A stretch of DNA of 64,000 nucleotides from VAZQ01 sp963771845 (GCA_963771845.1 CAVYVC010000003.1:30368-94367); one strand, 5' to 3'. Positions 44,456 to 52,804 are shown, numbered from the stretch's first letter. The notes: generated from the sequence alone by a model not told the origin. Numbers and translations are program-made.

Positions 44456-44757
44456 TGCGCGTTTGTTGCTGGTGCGGAACTGTCGTCCAACCGCGGCCAG
44501 GGTCTTCCTACTGCGAGACGATGGGACAGCTGTTTCCAAACAATCCGTTCCAATGCAAGCGCGTCAATCAATCGACCCAACAGAGGGAACAGCCATGCGC
44601 GACACCGACACCCACGCTCTTTCCTACCGCGGCCACGACGGCACCTATTGCTACATCCCGACCGCCCCGCGGTGTGCACAGAACTGGCGGGGCCCTATCC
44701 GACGGAAGCAATGATGCAGCGCGCGATGCGCGACGAGCTCGGAGAAGACGTCGTTGA
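44455..44757 (+). CDS. CxxC zinc-finger-like protein, element-encoded
   Basis: 100 residues. The N-terminus CCWCGTVVQPRPGSSYC is a short treble-clef-like metal site, followed by FQCKR. The C-terminal half is low complexity and ends in arginines, so the true protein may be shorter, and two tiny ORFs in other frames overlap it. Coupled to the previous gene. Confidence 0.45.
   Translation: MRVCCWCGTVVQPRPGSSYCETMGQLFPNNPFQCKRVNQSTQQREQPCATPTPTLFPTAATTAPIATSRPPRGVHRTGGALSDGSNDAARDARRARRRRR
44595..44714 (+). CDS. Possible 39-residue ORF
   Basis: ATG 44595 has CAGAGGGAAC upstream. RDTDTHALSYRGHDGTYCYI then RCAQNWRGP. Tyrosine-rich, with two cysteines; plausible but unproven. It overlaps the zinc-finger-like gene in another frame. 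Confidence 0.3.
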   Translation: MRDTDTHALSYRGHDGTYCYIPTAPRCAQNWRGPIRRKQ

Positions 44758-44788
44758 GAAGCGCACGGAGATAAACGGCCCCAGGTAA
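44711..44788 (+). CDS. Possible 25-residue ORF
   Basis: The ATG at 44711 overlaps the stop of the preceding tiny ORF (ATGA). MQRAMRDELGEDVVEKRTEI. It ends 1 bp before the nuclease start, which supports a chain of coupled small genes, but the length is minimal. Confidence 0.25.
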   Translation: MMQRAMRDELGEDVVEKRTEINGPR

Positions 44789-44789
44789 C

Positions 44790-45437
44790 ATGCGACACGC
44801 AATTCCCACTCGTCACAGCGGCACAGCATTCCGATCTCGGCTGGAAGCGCGCTGGGCAACATTCTTCGACCTGGCCGGGTGGCGCTGGGTGTATAAGCCG
44901 CTCGACATGAAGGGCTGGATACCAGACTTCATACTGGTTGGAACGCAGGGTCCCGTTCTTGTTGAGGTAAAGCCTATTTGCTGGACAGGCGACGATGTCG
45001 AAATGACCCAGCTAGTCCGCCGACAATCGGACCTCGATAAGATAACCAAACTGATCAGCGAGCAGAACGCTAAGGAGCAGGCCGCCGATTCCAGTGTGGG
45101 TTGCGGCGAACGGATGTGTGATCCGGACTGCGACGCACTGCCTGAGATACTCGTACTCGGTGCCTATCCGCACTACCGGCCGGATGCACATGGGTTCTTT
45201 GACGTCTGGATCGGTGTCTTCCTTCGCGAATGCTGGGGGACCGCAGAAGACGCCGCCTGTCTCGGACGAGGGTACAAGCCCCGCCGGTTTGACTTCCATG
45301 CCCACAACGGGAGCTACCAATACCGGATGGGGGGAGAGGGTGGCGGCGACCACCACCTGCAACCTGTAAATGTCCGTGACCTTGAATGTGCGTGGCGGGA
45401 GGCAGGCAACGCAGTGCAGTGGAGGGCGCAAGGGTGA
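44790..45437 (+). CDS. PD-(D/E)XK nuclease-like protein
   Basis: 215 residues. Glu in SRLEARWATF (19), Asp in WIPDFIL (46) and EVK in VLVEVKP (59-61) give the PD-(D/E)XK active site, as in TnsA-like and phage endonucleases. The second part has CGERMCDPDCD and is otherwise unknown. The stop overlaps the primase-polymerase start by 4 bp, so nuclease and replication protein are coupled. It could nick or resolve replication intermediates, or act against a helper or competitor phage. Confidence 0.65.
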   Translation: MRHAIPTRHSGTAFRSRLEARWATFFDLAGWRWVYKPLDMKGWIPDFILVGTQGPVLVEVKPICWTGDDVEMTQLVRRQSDLDKITKLISEQNAKEQAADSSVGCGERMCDPDCDALPEILVLGAYPHYRPDAHGFFDVWIGVFLRECWGTAEDAACLGRGYKPRRFDFHAHNGSYQYRMGGEGGGDHHLQPVNVRDLECAWREAGNAVQWRAQG

Positions 45438-47629
45438 CCAACATAACCGAGCTGCGCCTTGCACTGCAGGCTAACGGATACGGGCCTATCCCCGTCCGCG
45501 GCAAGGCGGCGTATCTGCAAGAGTGGCAGACAAAGACAAACGTCAGCGCGGCCGAGGTCAAGGAATGGGCCAGGCTGCACCCCGACTGGAGCAACACCGG
45601 CATCCTGACCGCAACCGTGCCCGCGTTTGATCTTGACATCCAAGACCCGGACGCAGTGGCAGCCTGCGAGGAGCAGTTGCGCGAGTGGTTTGACGGCCAC
45701 GGCACGCTCATTACCCGCTTCGGCAACCCGCCCAAGCGCGCAATACTGTTTCAGACACCTGTGCCATTCAAGAAAATCCGCGCAGATTTTGTCGCTCCTA
45801 ACGGTAGCGAGCACCACATCGAAGTGCTCGGCGACGGCCAGCAGATAGTCGTCGAAGGCACCCACCCAGATTCACACCGGCCGTATTCGTGGCACGGCGG
45901 GCAGGGCCCGCTAAACGTCAACCGGAACGACCTCCCCAAGATCGACGAGGACGCGGCCGCACGAGCCGTCGAGCTGCTCGGTGAGCTGCTGGTCGAGAAG
46001 TTTGGCTTTCACCAAGTGCCGCTTGGCGGTCCCAATGGCAACGGCCATGACACCAGTGCCGAGTTCGTTGGAAAGGTGGACGTCGAGGCCGAACTGGCCG
46101 CCATGCTGCCACAGACCACCAACCACGTGCACTGCCGGGTGGGCGGCTCGCTGCTTACGGCAGGTGTCCCCTACGACGACATTGCAGCGACCTTGATCGA
46201 CGCCACCATGACCATGGCGCCGCAGCATTACAGGTCACGCGGCTGGACGCGCGAGAAGGAAGTTTGGTTTGTCTACAAGTGTCTGGCCAACCTGCTGAAG
46301 CAACGCTGCAGGCCCCTCTCAGATGACGATCTGCGGCCTGCGCCATCCTGGGTAATGCCAGAGCTGGCGGATACTTGGGAGGAGATCGCCGAGAAAGGTG
46401 GGCGCCCATGTATTCTTTGGGACAAGCGCGCCGGCTGGCTCGTGCGCAATATGGCCTGGGCGTGGGACAAGCCCGCGAGCACGGACGGAGACACGACCGA
46501 GAGCCTGCACTCCAATGCAGAACAGGAATCAAAGCCGGACATTCCCGACGCTGTAAAGGAAGGTCCTCGCCCAGGCACGGGACGCCACCCGGTCATATTC
46601 TCCAGTGGCAAGTTCACCGCTGACTTCGTACCGCCGGATTACCTTATTGACGGGGTTGTGCAGCGCCGGTTCCTCTACGGCCTTACCGGAATGACCGGAC
46701 ATGGCAAGACTGCGATCCTCCTGCTCCTCGCCGCATACGTTGCTATCGGACGCGCCATTGGCAAGCACGAAATCGAGCAAGGCAACGTCATCATTCTTGC
46801 CGGGGAAAACCCGGACGACGTTCGCATGCGCTGGATGGCAATGGCCGAGCGTGTCGGCTTCGACCCCAACGCCGTCGGCGTCCACTTTCTCCCTGGCGTG
46901 TTCCCCGTTGCGCAGATGAAAGCGGCTATCACAAAATACGCGCAGGAAGTCGGCTGCGAGTTTGCTTTGGTTATTGTCGATACCAGTGCCGCGTACTTCC
47001 ACGGGGCCGAAGAGAACAGCAACACTCAGATGGGCGCTCACGCGCGCGACCTGCGTACCCTGGTAAACGTGCCGGGCGGCCCGTGCGTGATCGCCTCCTG
47101 CCATCCCACCAAGAACGCCGACCTGGAAAACTTACTGCCCCGCGGCGGAGGTGCCTTTCTCAACGAGCTGGACGGAAATCTCATCTGCCGCAAGTCCGGC
47201 AGCGACAGCGTAAGCGAGGTCCACTGGCACGGAAAATACCGCGGCGCCGACTTCAACCCACTGCCATTTGAGCTGCGCCCTGACACCGCGGCCAAGCTGG
47301 TCGACAGCAAGGGCCGGCCAATCCCGACCGTGATTGCCGTTCCTCTCGACGAAGCCGGCCACTCCAGCAAGCGCGCCGAGAGCCGCGCCCAGGAGGACAC
47401 GCTGCTGATCATTCTCGCGGATCAGGACGGACTGTCTCTTAATGGTCTAGCCGAGCAGGCTGGTTGGATCACCAAGCTGGGAGAGCCGAACAAGGCCAGG
47501 GCACAACGAGTCATGAACCGCCTCAAGGATGACCGCTTAGTCAAAAACGAACGCGGTGACTGGACTCTCACAGACGCAGGCGAGAAGGCCGCGGAAAAGG
47601 CGATTGAGCGGAGGAGCAGGCGCCCATGA
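45434..47629 (+). CDS. Bifunctional primase-polymerase / RepA-like helicase
   Basis: 731 residues from GTG 45434. The N-terminal prim-pol domain (PF09250 type) has KAAYLQEWQTK, the metal motif AFDLDIQDPDAV and EVLGDGQQIVVEGTHPDS. Residues 400-610 are a RecA-like hexameric helicase with Walker A GMTGHGKTAILLLL, ENPDDVRMRW, Walker B ALVIVDTSAAYF, and ASCHPTKNAD. A C-terminal winged helix follows (LNGLAEQAGWITK, DRLVKNERGDWTLTDAG). Together the domains initiate and unwind DNA, the usual replicase of plasmids, satellites and prophages. Its end overlaps the next gene by 4 bp. Confidence 0.88.
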   Translation: MTNITELRLALQANGYGPIPVRGKAAYLQEWQTKTNVSAAEVKEWARLHPDWSNTGILTATVPAFDLDIQDPDAVAACEEQLREWFDGHGTLITRFGNPPKRAILFQTPVPFKKIRADFVAPNGSEHHIEVLGDGQQIVVEGTHPDSHRPYSWHGGQGPLNVNRNDLPKIDEDAAARAVELLGELLVEKFGFHQVPLGGPNGNGHDTSAEFVGKVDVEAELAAMLPQTTNHVHCRVGGSLLTAGVPYDDIAATLIDATMTMAPQHYRSRGWTREKEVWFVYKCLANLLKQRCRPLSDDDLRPAPSWVMPELADTWEEIAEKGGRPCILWDKRAGWLVRNMAWAWDKPASTDGDTTESLHSNAEQESKPDIPDAVKEGPRPGTGRHPVIFSSGKFTADFVPPDYLIDGVVQRRFLYGLTGMTGHGKTAILLLLAAYVAIGRAIGKHEIEQGNVIILAGENPDDVRMRWMAMAERVGFDPNAVGVHFLPGVFPVAQMKAAITKYAQEVGCEFALVIVDTSAAYFHGAEENSNTQMGAHARDLRTLVNVPGGPCVIASCHPTKNADLENLLPRGGGAFLNELDGNLICRKSGSDSVSEVHWHGKYRGADFNPLPFELRPDTAAKLVDSKGRPIPTVIAVPLDEAGHSSKRAESRAQEDTLLIILADQDGLSLNGLAEQAGWITKLGEPNKARAQRVMNRLKDDRLVKNERGDWTLTDAGEKAAEKAIERRSRRP

Positions 47630-47982
47630 GTGTGGTTACACCTTTGCGTAACCGCCACCCGGCCGACGAGCTGGCCGATGTGCGGGCGGACATCAAGCAA
47701 CTGAAGGCCCGAGAGGACGAGCTGCGGCAGGTGCTGATAGCCGACAACGCCAGCCTGGTCGGTGCGGAGTGGGAGGCCGATATCAAGCTTCATTCGTACG
47801 AAACGGTGCGATCGAAAGCAGCAATACAAACGCTGGGGCGAGAGCTACTGACCCCGTTCATCACCCGAGCACACGGTCGCGCAGGTGTGGCTGGTCCAGC
47901 GCCAGGGTGGCCGGAAAAGGGGGCGAAAATGACCGATACGGTTGTACCCGCAAATTCCGTAGCGTATTGGCTAAAGCCCTAA
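47626..47982 (+). CDS. Hypothetical protein, element-encoded
   Basis: 118 residues. A helical N-terminal half (ADELADVRADIKQLKARE) and a polar C-terminus ending in VAYWLKP. Coupled to the helicase gene (ATGA), so part of the replication module. The first CCGATACGG motif lies inside its 3' end (47933). Confidence 0.55.
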   Translation: MSVVTPLRNRHPADELADVRADIKQLKAREDELRQVLIADNASLVGAEWEADIKLHSYETVRSKAAIQTLGRELLTPFITRAHGRAGVAGPAPGWPEKGAKMTDTVVPANSVAYWLKP

Positions 47983-48127
47983 TTCGATGCGGTACAAAAA
48001 TGTCCCGGTGCGGCAAGTGGGTTAGGCGCCGTATCGGCTGTTTTTGGTGTCCTGGTCCCCCGAGCGTGAGCGAGGGGCCAGGCCGTATCGTATCCGGGGT
48101 TTTTCCTAGGGGGATTTTGCCGATACG
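47933..48127 (+). repeat. Four CCGATACGG-type motifs and a hairpin in the replication/packaging gap
   Basis: CCGATACGG (47933), GCCGTATCGGC (48028), GCCGTATCG (48082) and GCCGATACG (48119), in both orientations. A 9-bp stem with one bulge (CCTGGTCCCC/GGGGCCAGG, 48051-48082) lies between them. It lies just after the helicase operon and before the next gene, the position of an origin or a control region. Confidence 0.55.
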
Positions 48128-48160
48128 TTTTATCAGATAATTTTACAACCTAGACGTGAG

Positions 48161-48460
48161 ATGGAGATCTCCATGCGTTCCACAAACAATTCCACCTGGG
48201 ATGGCCTGGTCATGATCGAGCCACGGCTTGGCCAGCTGCTCGACGATGCGTCTCACGCCGGGAGTTCTGATCCACGCTTCTGCGCTGTTGCTGCCTGGTA
48301 CGGTTACGACGACGGCGTAGGCTTCAAGGGCCGCATGTACCGCCTGGTGGGTTTCCGCGCGCACGATCCACGCCTGCAAACCATGCAGGCCTACGAGATC
48401 GCTACAGAGAAAATCTACGGTGCTCTCCCGCCATGCCGCGGGTGTGCATGCAACGAGTAG
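48161..48460 (+). CDS. Hypothetical protein with C-terminal CxxC
   Basis: 99 residues. EPRLGQLLDDASHAG, AVAAWYGYDDGVGFKGRMY and a final PCRGCACN. The start is ATG 48161 or 48173. GATGGAGATCTCC upstream is a weak site. Unknown family. Next feature is the terminase pair, 180 bp on. Confidence 0.55.
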   Translation: MEISMRSTNNSTWDGLVMIEPRLGQLLDDASHAGSSDPRFCAVAAWYGYDDGVGFKGRMYRLVGFRAHDPRLQTMQAYEIATEKIYGALPPCRGCACNE

Positions 48461-48642
48461 GTGCCGCCGCAAAATCTGATATTTCGCACCCTTTTTCTAA
48501 CCGGTCTGCCGGCCACCATGCCAGGCCCTGCAATTGCTCTGGCAGAGGATGAGCGCTCCTCGCCACTGCATTGTGCTGATTGACGTTTCGCCAGTATAGG
48601 CCTACGTATCCAAGGTCGTATCCGTGTTCTCCAGGTCTTGGA

Positions 48643-49053
48643 ATGCTCGAAACGTCGCCCGCAGATAGTCAGCCGATAGTCCGTACCAACGGGCGTTCCC
48701 GTATTACAAACGGGTCAGCATTACTGCCTGGCGTTGACGGCCGGTCGCCTTGGGTTCGTCGTTGCAAGGATGTCATCCGAGCGCACATCAGCGATTTGGG
48801 AGGCGAGGATAATACTTCGGCTGCCGAGCGCTCAATCATCAGACGCGCCGCGGTTCTCACCACTGAGCTGGAAAGGTTCGAGGTCAAGTTTGCCCTTGCC
48901 GGCGAGGCTGATGCTAATGACCTGGACACGTATCAACGTGTGGCCAATAGCCTGCGCCGGCTGCTGGAGGCAGTCGGTATTGAGCGCCGACCGCGTGATG
49001 TCGGGCCCAGCCTTGGCGACATGCTGCGTTCCGAGCTGAGGGGCGCGCCATGA
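48643..49053 (+). CDS. terS: Phage terminase small subunit-like protein
   Basis: 136 residues from ATG 48643. CKDVIRAHISDLGGEDNTS, ERSIIRRAAVLTTELERFEV and DTYQRVANSLRRLLEAVG: an all-helical protein placed directly before, and overlapping by 4 bp with, the large terminase, as small subunits are. These recognise the packaging site on the DNA. Sequence families of small terminases diverge strongly, so the call depends on position and shape. Confidence 0.65.
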   Translation: MLETSPADSQPIVRTNGRSRITNGSALLPGVDGRSPWVRRCKDVIRAHISDLGGEDNTSAAERSIIRRAAVLTTELERFEVKFALAGEADANDLDTYQRVANSLRRLLEAVGIERRPRDVGPSLGDMLRSELRGAP

Positions 49054-50588
49054 CGGCGCACCTTACGCCTGCCAGTCTCAAGCGTTGGCGCGCTACGCCA
49101 GCAGCCTTCATAGAGGAATGCCTGTGCGATCCTGAGACCGGTGCGCCTTATCGGTTGCTGCCGGCTGAGCGGGTATTCCTTGAACACGCGTTCAGGACCA
49201 ATGGTGACGGTCGGTTGTTGTATCCGGAGCAGCTCTACTCTTGCCCCAAAAAGTCCGGCAAGACGGCCTTTGCCGCCCTGCACGTCTTAACCACAACGCT
49301 GCTATTCGGTGGCGCCTATCCCGAAGCTACGCTGTGTGCAAACGATCTCGACCAGGCACAAGGGCGGGTGTTCGAGGCCATTAAACGCATCATCGAGTGT
49401 TCGCCGGTCCTGAGTGTGGAAGCCAAGATAGCGCAGAACAAGATCACCTTCCCCCGTATAGGCGCGTCGATTACGGCCATTGCGTCTGACTACGCTGGCG
49501 CTGCTGGCGGCAACCCTTCGATCTCCTGCTTCGATGAGTTGTGGGCGTACACGTCGGAACGATCTCGGCGCTTATGGGACGAGCTCGTGCCACCGCCTAC
49601 GCGCAAGATCGCATGTCGGTTGACCGTCACTTATGCCGGCTTCGAGGGCGAGAGCGTGCTGCTCGAGGAGCTCTACAAGCGCGGTCTGCAGCAACCACAG
49701 GTCAGGCCTGACCTCTACGCTGGTGGCGGGCTCCTCATGTTTTGGTCCCACGTCCCGATCGCACCGTGGCAGACGCCGCAATGGATCGAGCAGATGCGCG
49801 GTCAGCTGCGACCGAACGCATTCCTGCGCATGATTGAGAACCGCTTTGTTACGACGGAGAGCGTGTTCGTCGACATGGAGTGGTGGGACCATTGCGTCGA
49901 TCCAACGTTATTGCCGGTGCTTAGCGACAAGGTCATGCCGGTCTGGGTCGGTGTCGACGCGTCGGTGAAACGCGATACGACTGCAATTGTTGCGGTGACG
50001 TTCGATAGCAAATCCCAACGTCTGCGGCTTATTGCACATAGGATATTCCAGCCGACGTCGACTCAACCGCTGGACTTCGAAGCAACAGTTGAGGCAACAG
50101 TGAAGGACTTCTGCCGTCGTTTTGCGGTGCGCGGCGTGCATTATGATCCGTATCAGATGGCAGCGGTCGCACAGCGATTGCAGACAGCTGGTGTTTCGAT
50201 GCGTGAATTTCCACAAACGGTTTCCAACCTTACCGCAATGGGGTCCACCCTATATGAGTTGATCAAGGGTGCGCGCATCACCGTCTACAAGGACGACGCA
50301 TTGCGGTTGGCAATAAGTCGGACAGTTGCGAAGGAGACGCCGCGCGGGCTGCAGCTGACGAAGGAGAAGACGTCGCATAAGATCGATGTGGTGATCGCGC
50401 TAGCGATGGCCGCGTTGCACGCGGTTGAGCAGGGCGCGTACGAGCAGACGTCGTTCGTCTCGCCGATCATCGTCACGGCGCCACGCACGTCTTTCGGCGA
50501 CCATCCTGAAATCAATGGAGGGTGGTATGGCGGGAGTGGGGTTGCGCCGCACCTCGATCGGGATAAGCGCGACTGGCCGACATGGTAA
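49050..50588 (+). CDS. terL: Phage terminase large subunit
   Basis: 512 residues. ATPase part: Walker A SCPKKSGKTAFAALHVL (about residue 70), the ATCANDLDQAQGRVF-type segment, Walker B ISCFDELWAYTSE. RNase H-like nuclease part: VGVDASVKRDTTAIV, VHYDPYQM and HKIDVVIALAMAALHAVE carry the acidic cluster. It cuts and pumps DNA into a procapsid. No portal or capsid gene follows, so capsids would have to come from elsewhere. Confidence 0.92.
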   Translation: MTAHLTPASLKRWRATPAAFIEECLCDPETGAPYRLLPAERVFLEHAFRTNGDGRLLYPEQLYSCPKKSGKTAFAALHVLTTTLLFGGAYPEATLCANDLDQAQGRVFEAIKRIIECSPVLSVEAKIAQNKITFPRIGASITAIASDYAGAAGGNPSISCFDELWAYTSERSRRLWDELVPPPTRKIACRLTVTYAGFEGESVLLEELYKRGLQQPQVRPDLYAGGGLLMFWSHVPIAPWQTPQWIEQMRGQLRPNAFLRMIENRFVTTESVFVDMEWWDHCVDPTLLPVLSDKVMPVWVGVDASVKRDTTAIVAVTFDSKSQRLRLIAHRIFQPTSTQPLDFEATVEATVKDFCRRFAVRGVHYDPYQMAAVAQRLQTAGVSMREFPQTVSNLTAMGSTLYELIKGARITVYKDDALRLAISRTVAKETPRGLQLTKEKTSHKIDVVIALAMAALHAVEQGAYEQTSFVSPIIVTAPRTSFGDHPEINGGWYGGSGVAPHLDRDKRDWPTW

Positions 50589-50678
50589 CCCCTGGCTTTA
50601 CTCGCGATTTCAGTCGGAAATGGTGTGGCGTTGACTGCGAACGTCGTGAAGGCGTCAGATACATCCGCCGGTGTGAGT

Positions 50679-51051
50679 ATGAGTGCTCAGAGCGATAGCG
50701 GCGTGATTGTGGTGATTGCTGGAGCGATTGCCCTGCCTGTTTTGGGTTGGGGTTTTCAGTATCCTTTGAAGCCGCCGAGGCACGGTTGCGGGCGGCACAG
50801 CACCGGGCGGCCGTTGTTGAGGGTCGCGCGATTGCAGAGGAGGACGATATGCCGGCACGTACCGGACTGAACTGGATGAAATTCGCAAGCTTGCCGCTGC
50901 GTGTGATTCCAGCGCCCGTGAGCTTGGTACGTCCATAAAGGAATTGCATAGCAAGCTCACAGCAATCCGCATGAATAGCGGCGGGCGGGATTCCATTGAT
51001 CATCCCCCCGTGCACATGACGATATTGCCAATAGCGTGGCTGGTGTTTTAG
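50679..51051 (+). pseudogene. Spanin-like small membrane coiled-coil gene, frames broken twice
   Basis: Starting at ATG 50679, frame 1 gives a membrane segment (GVIVVIAGAIALPVLGWGF). The sensible sequence then moves to another frame (EAAEARLRAAQHRAAVVEG) and later to a third (YRTELDEIRKLAAACDS and SIKELHSKLTAIRMNSGG), stopping at 51049-51051. A helix anchor plus coiled coil of about 110 residues is the form of Rz-type spanins, which phages use for outer-membrane lysis, but the assignment is by shape only. Confidence 0.4.
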
Positions 51052-51285
51052 TACGAGTACTTGGGCAAACCCGGTTTAGAGGCGTGGTTTCGTTTCGCTG
51101 GCTTGTTGGATATCAGAAAGCCAGCCGTGCCCGTTAGTTGGGCGGCACGCCCTGTTACGTCGTAGTGCCGTCTAGAGAGGAAGATCACGAGAACACGGTT
51201 TATAGTCTTACTGACTACGAGCACTGCACCGACGGGCATATGTCGGATTCACCCGACACGAATGCTGCGTCATCATCGGCGGCGG
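51052..51285 (+). other. Right end of the element, no clear gene
   Basis: No convincing coding frame. A 65-codon ORF from TTG 51138 (YVVVPSREEDHENTVY, YSLTDYEHCTDG) runs across the putative attachment site and is doubtful. Confidence 0.4.
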
Positions 51286-51301
51286 TTGGCACACTTCAAT
51301 T
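51286..51301 (+). repeat. Candidate attR core
   Basis: TTGGCACACTTCAATT, direct repeat of 40100-40115 with one change. It lies 72 bp before the HlyD gene's stop codon. Confidence 0.45.
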
Positions 51302-51373
51302 GTCCAGCCTGACCACTTGCTCTGCGGCTTGGTAGCCAAATTCGAGAGATGCTTCTAAAGTCGAAGATTGGTA

Positions 51374-52804
51374 CTATCTCTCCCGCAAGCTTTCCTGTTT
51401 GTATTTGAGAATCGGCGAAAGCAGATAGCTCAGCACCGTGCGCGACCCGGTTTTGATCTCCGCGGTCACCGCCATGCCCATCCCGAGGTTCAATAGGTTG
51501 TCCTCCACCTGCATCTGCGTGCGGCCGAGGGAGATGCGCGCCGCATAGGCGAACTCCTGGCCTTTGGGCTCGCTGGTGGTGACGTTGTCGCCGGGCGGCT
51601 TGTCGTTTTGCTTGTCCGCCGGCTTGTCACGGCTGATTGCATCCAGCGATATGCTGAGCACTTGCCCGTGTAGGAGGCCGTAGCGTGTGAACGGGAAGGT
51701 ATCGACCTTGATCTCGGCGTCCTGCCCGATGTGCACGAAGCCGATGTCTCGATTGGAGACCATCGCCTCGATCTCCAGATGGCTATCCACCGGCACCACG
51801 ACGAGCAGGGACTGTGCCGGCGTCACCACTCCTCCCACCGTGTGGATGGCGAGCTGCTGCACCACGCCGTCGACCGGCGCGGTCAGCGTCTGAAACCTGG
51901 TTCGCTGCTCAGCCTTGGCCAGGTCTTGCACAAGGCCGGCAGCCTTGGCTTCGGCCTTGTTGAGCTCATCGAGCAAGGTGCGCCGAAACTCCGCGACCGT
52001 CTGCGCCCGAGTCTCAATGATAGCGGCAACTGCTGCTTCCGCCTCCTGATACTTGCTCTTTTGCACCTGCAGATCCTGCTGCTGCTCAAGCAGCGCCTGG
52101 AGCGTCTCCAGGAAAACGAGCTTCGAGCCGAGTTGCTTATCGTAGAGCGTCTCGCGGATGTTCACCCGCTGCTGCACGACTGGAATGGTCGTTTCGAGCT
52201 TGCTGATGGTGGCGCCGATTGTGCCGCGCTCGGCCTCCTTCTGTGCGCGCTGGCGATCGAGCGCAGCAACCTTGGCGCGGTGCTCCGCCGTCTGGCTGAG
52301 CAGGAACTGGCGCTGCATCGCGATCAGCGCCGGTGGCGCATCCTGCGGCGGGTGGAAATTGGCGAGCGGGTCACCGTCCTCGGTAAGCGCCGCTCTTAGC
52401 CGCGCAATGTCGAGCTGCGCCGAGAGCAAATCACTCTGAAAATGATTGCGCTCGGCAAGGTTCATGGTGGGATCGAGTTCGATGAGCGGATCTCCGGCTT
52501 TTACGCTCATACCGTCGCGCACGTGGATGGCGCGCACCACTCCGGTCTCGAACGGCTGAATGATTTTCGTCCGGCCGCTGGCGATGATCTTGCCGGGCGC
52601 GGAGGCCACGATGTCGATCTTGCCGAAAGCCGTCCATGCAAGCGCCAGGCAGAACAGGGCGATGATCGTTACGCCGATTGCGCGGCCAATCGGAGACGGC
52701 GGCGTCTCCACGATTTCGAGCGCTGCCGGCAGGAAAGCGAGCTCATCCCGGTCGCGGCGGCTTCGCGCATTCGGAAACGGGACGACAGCGTTAGTGGACT
52801 TCAT
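51374..52804 (-). CDS. hlyD: Type I secretion membrane fusion protein (HlyD family)
   Basis: 476 residues from ATG 52804 (MKSTNAVVPF). A short cytoplasmic tail, one membrane helix (IGVTIIALFCLALAWTAF), a barrel-sandwich lipoyl half (VASAPGKIIASGRTKIIQ, VRAIHVRDGMSVKAGD), a long coiled-coil hairpin (residues about 130-310), and the C-terminal half with TLTAPVDGVVQQLAIHT and the adaptor domain. It links the ABC exporter to TolC. The ATG is inside the end of the exporter gene (14-bp overlap), so translation is coupled. An insertion of about 25 polar residues (RDKPADKQNDKPPGDN) lies late in the protein. Confidence 0.92.
   Translation of the reverse strand: MKSTNAVVPFPNARSRRDRDELAFLPAALEIVETPPSPIGRAIGVTIIALFCLALAWTAFGKIDIVASAPGKIIASGRTKIIQPFETGVVRAIHVRDGMSVKAGDPLIELDPTMNLAERNHFQSDLLSAQLDIARLRAALTEDGDPLANFHPPQDAPPALIAMQRQFLLSQTAEHRAKVAALDRQRAQKEAERGTIGATISKLETTIPVVQQRVNIRETLYDKQLGSKLVFLETLQALLEQQQDLQVQKSKYQEAEAAVAAIIETRAQTVAEFRRTLLDELNKAEAKAAGLVQDLAKAEQRTRFQTLTAPVDGVVQQLAIHTVGGVVTPAQSLLVVVPVDSHLEIEAMVSNRDIGFVHIGQDAEIKVDTFPFTRYGLLHGQVLSISLDAISRDKPADKQNDKPPGDNVTTSEPKGQEFAYAARISLGRTQMQVEDNLLNLGMGMAVTAEIKTGSRTVLSYLLSPILKYKQESLRER

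Larger units (their letters stand above)
40100..51301 (+). mobile_element. Integrated phage-satellite-like element (integrase, replication, packaging, no virion genes)
   Basis: About 11.2 kb, bounded by imperfect direct repeats TTGGCACACTTCGATT (40100-40115) and TTGGCACACTTCAATT (51286-51301). All genes lie on the plus strand, most overlapping or closely spaced. In order: integrase, two unknown ORFs, AlpA-like regulator, small ORFs, PD-(D/E)XK nuclease, primase-polymerase/helicase, unknown ORFs, terminase small and large, and a broken spanin-like gene. There is no portal, protease, capsid, tail or repressor of lambda type. It splits two host genes that both point left: uvrD and the HlyD gene. 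Boundaries are inferred. Confidence 0.7.

Noticed and set aside
48051..48082. Hairpin as a Rho-independent terminator
   Set aside because: A good stem but no T run on either side; kept only as part of the repeat region.
47933..48127. CCGATACGG motifs as a CRISPR-like array
   Set aside because: Motifs are too short, irregularly spaced and in both orientations, with no cas genes.
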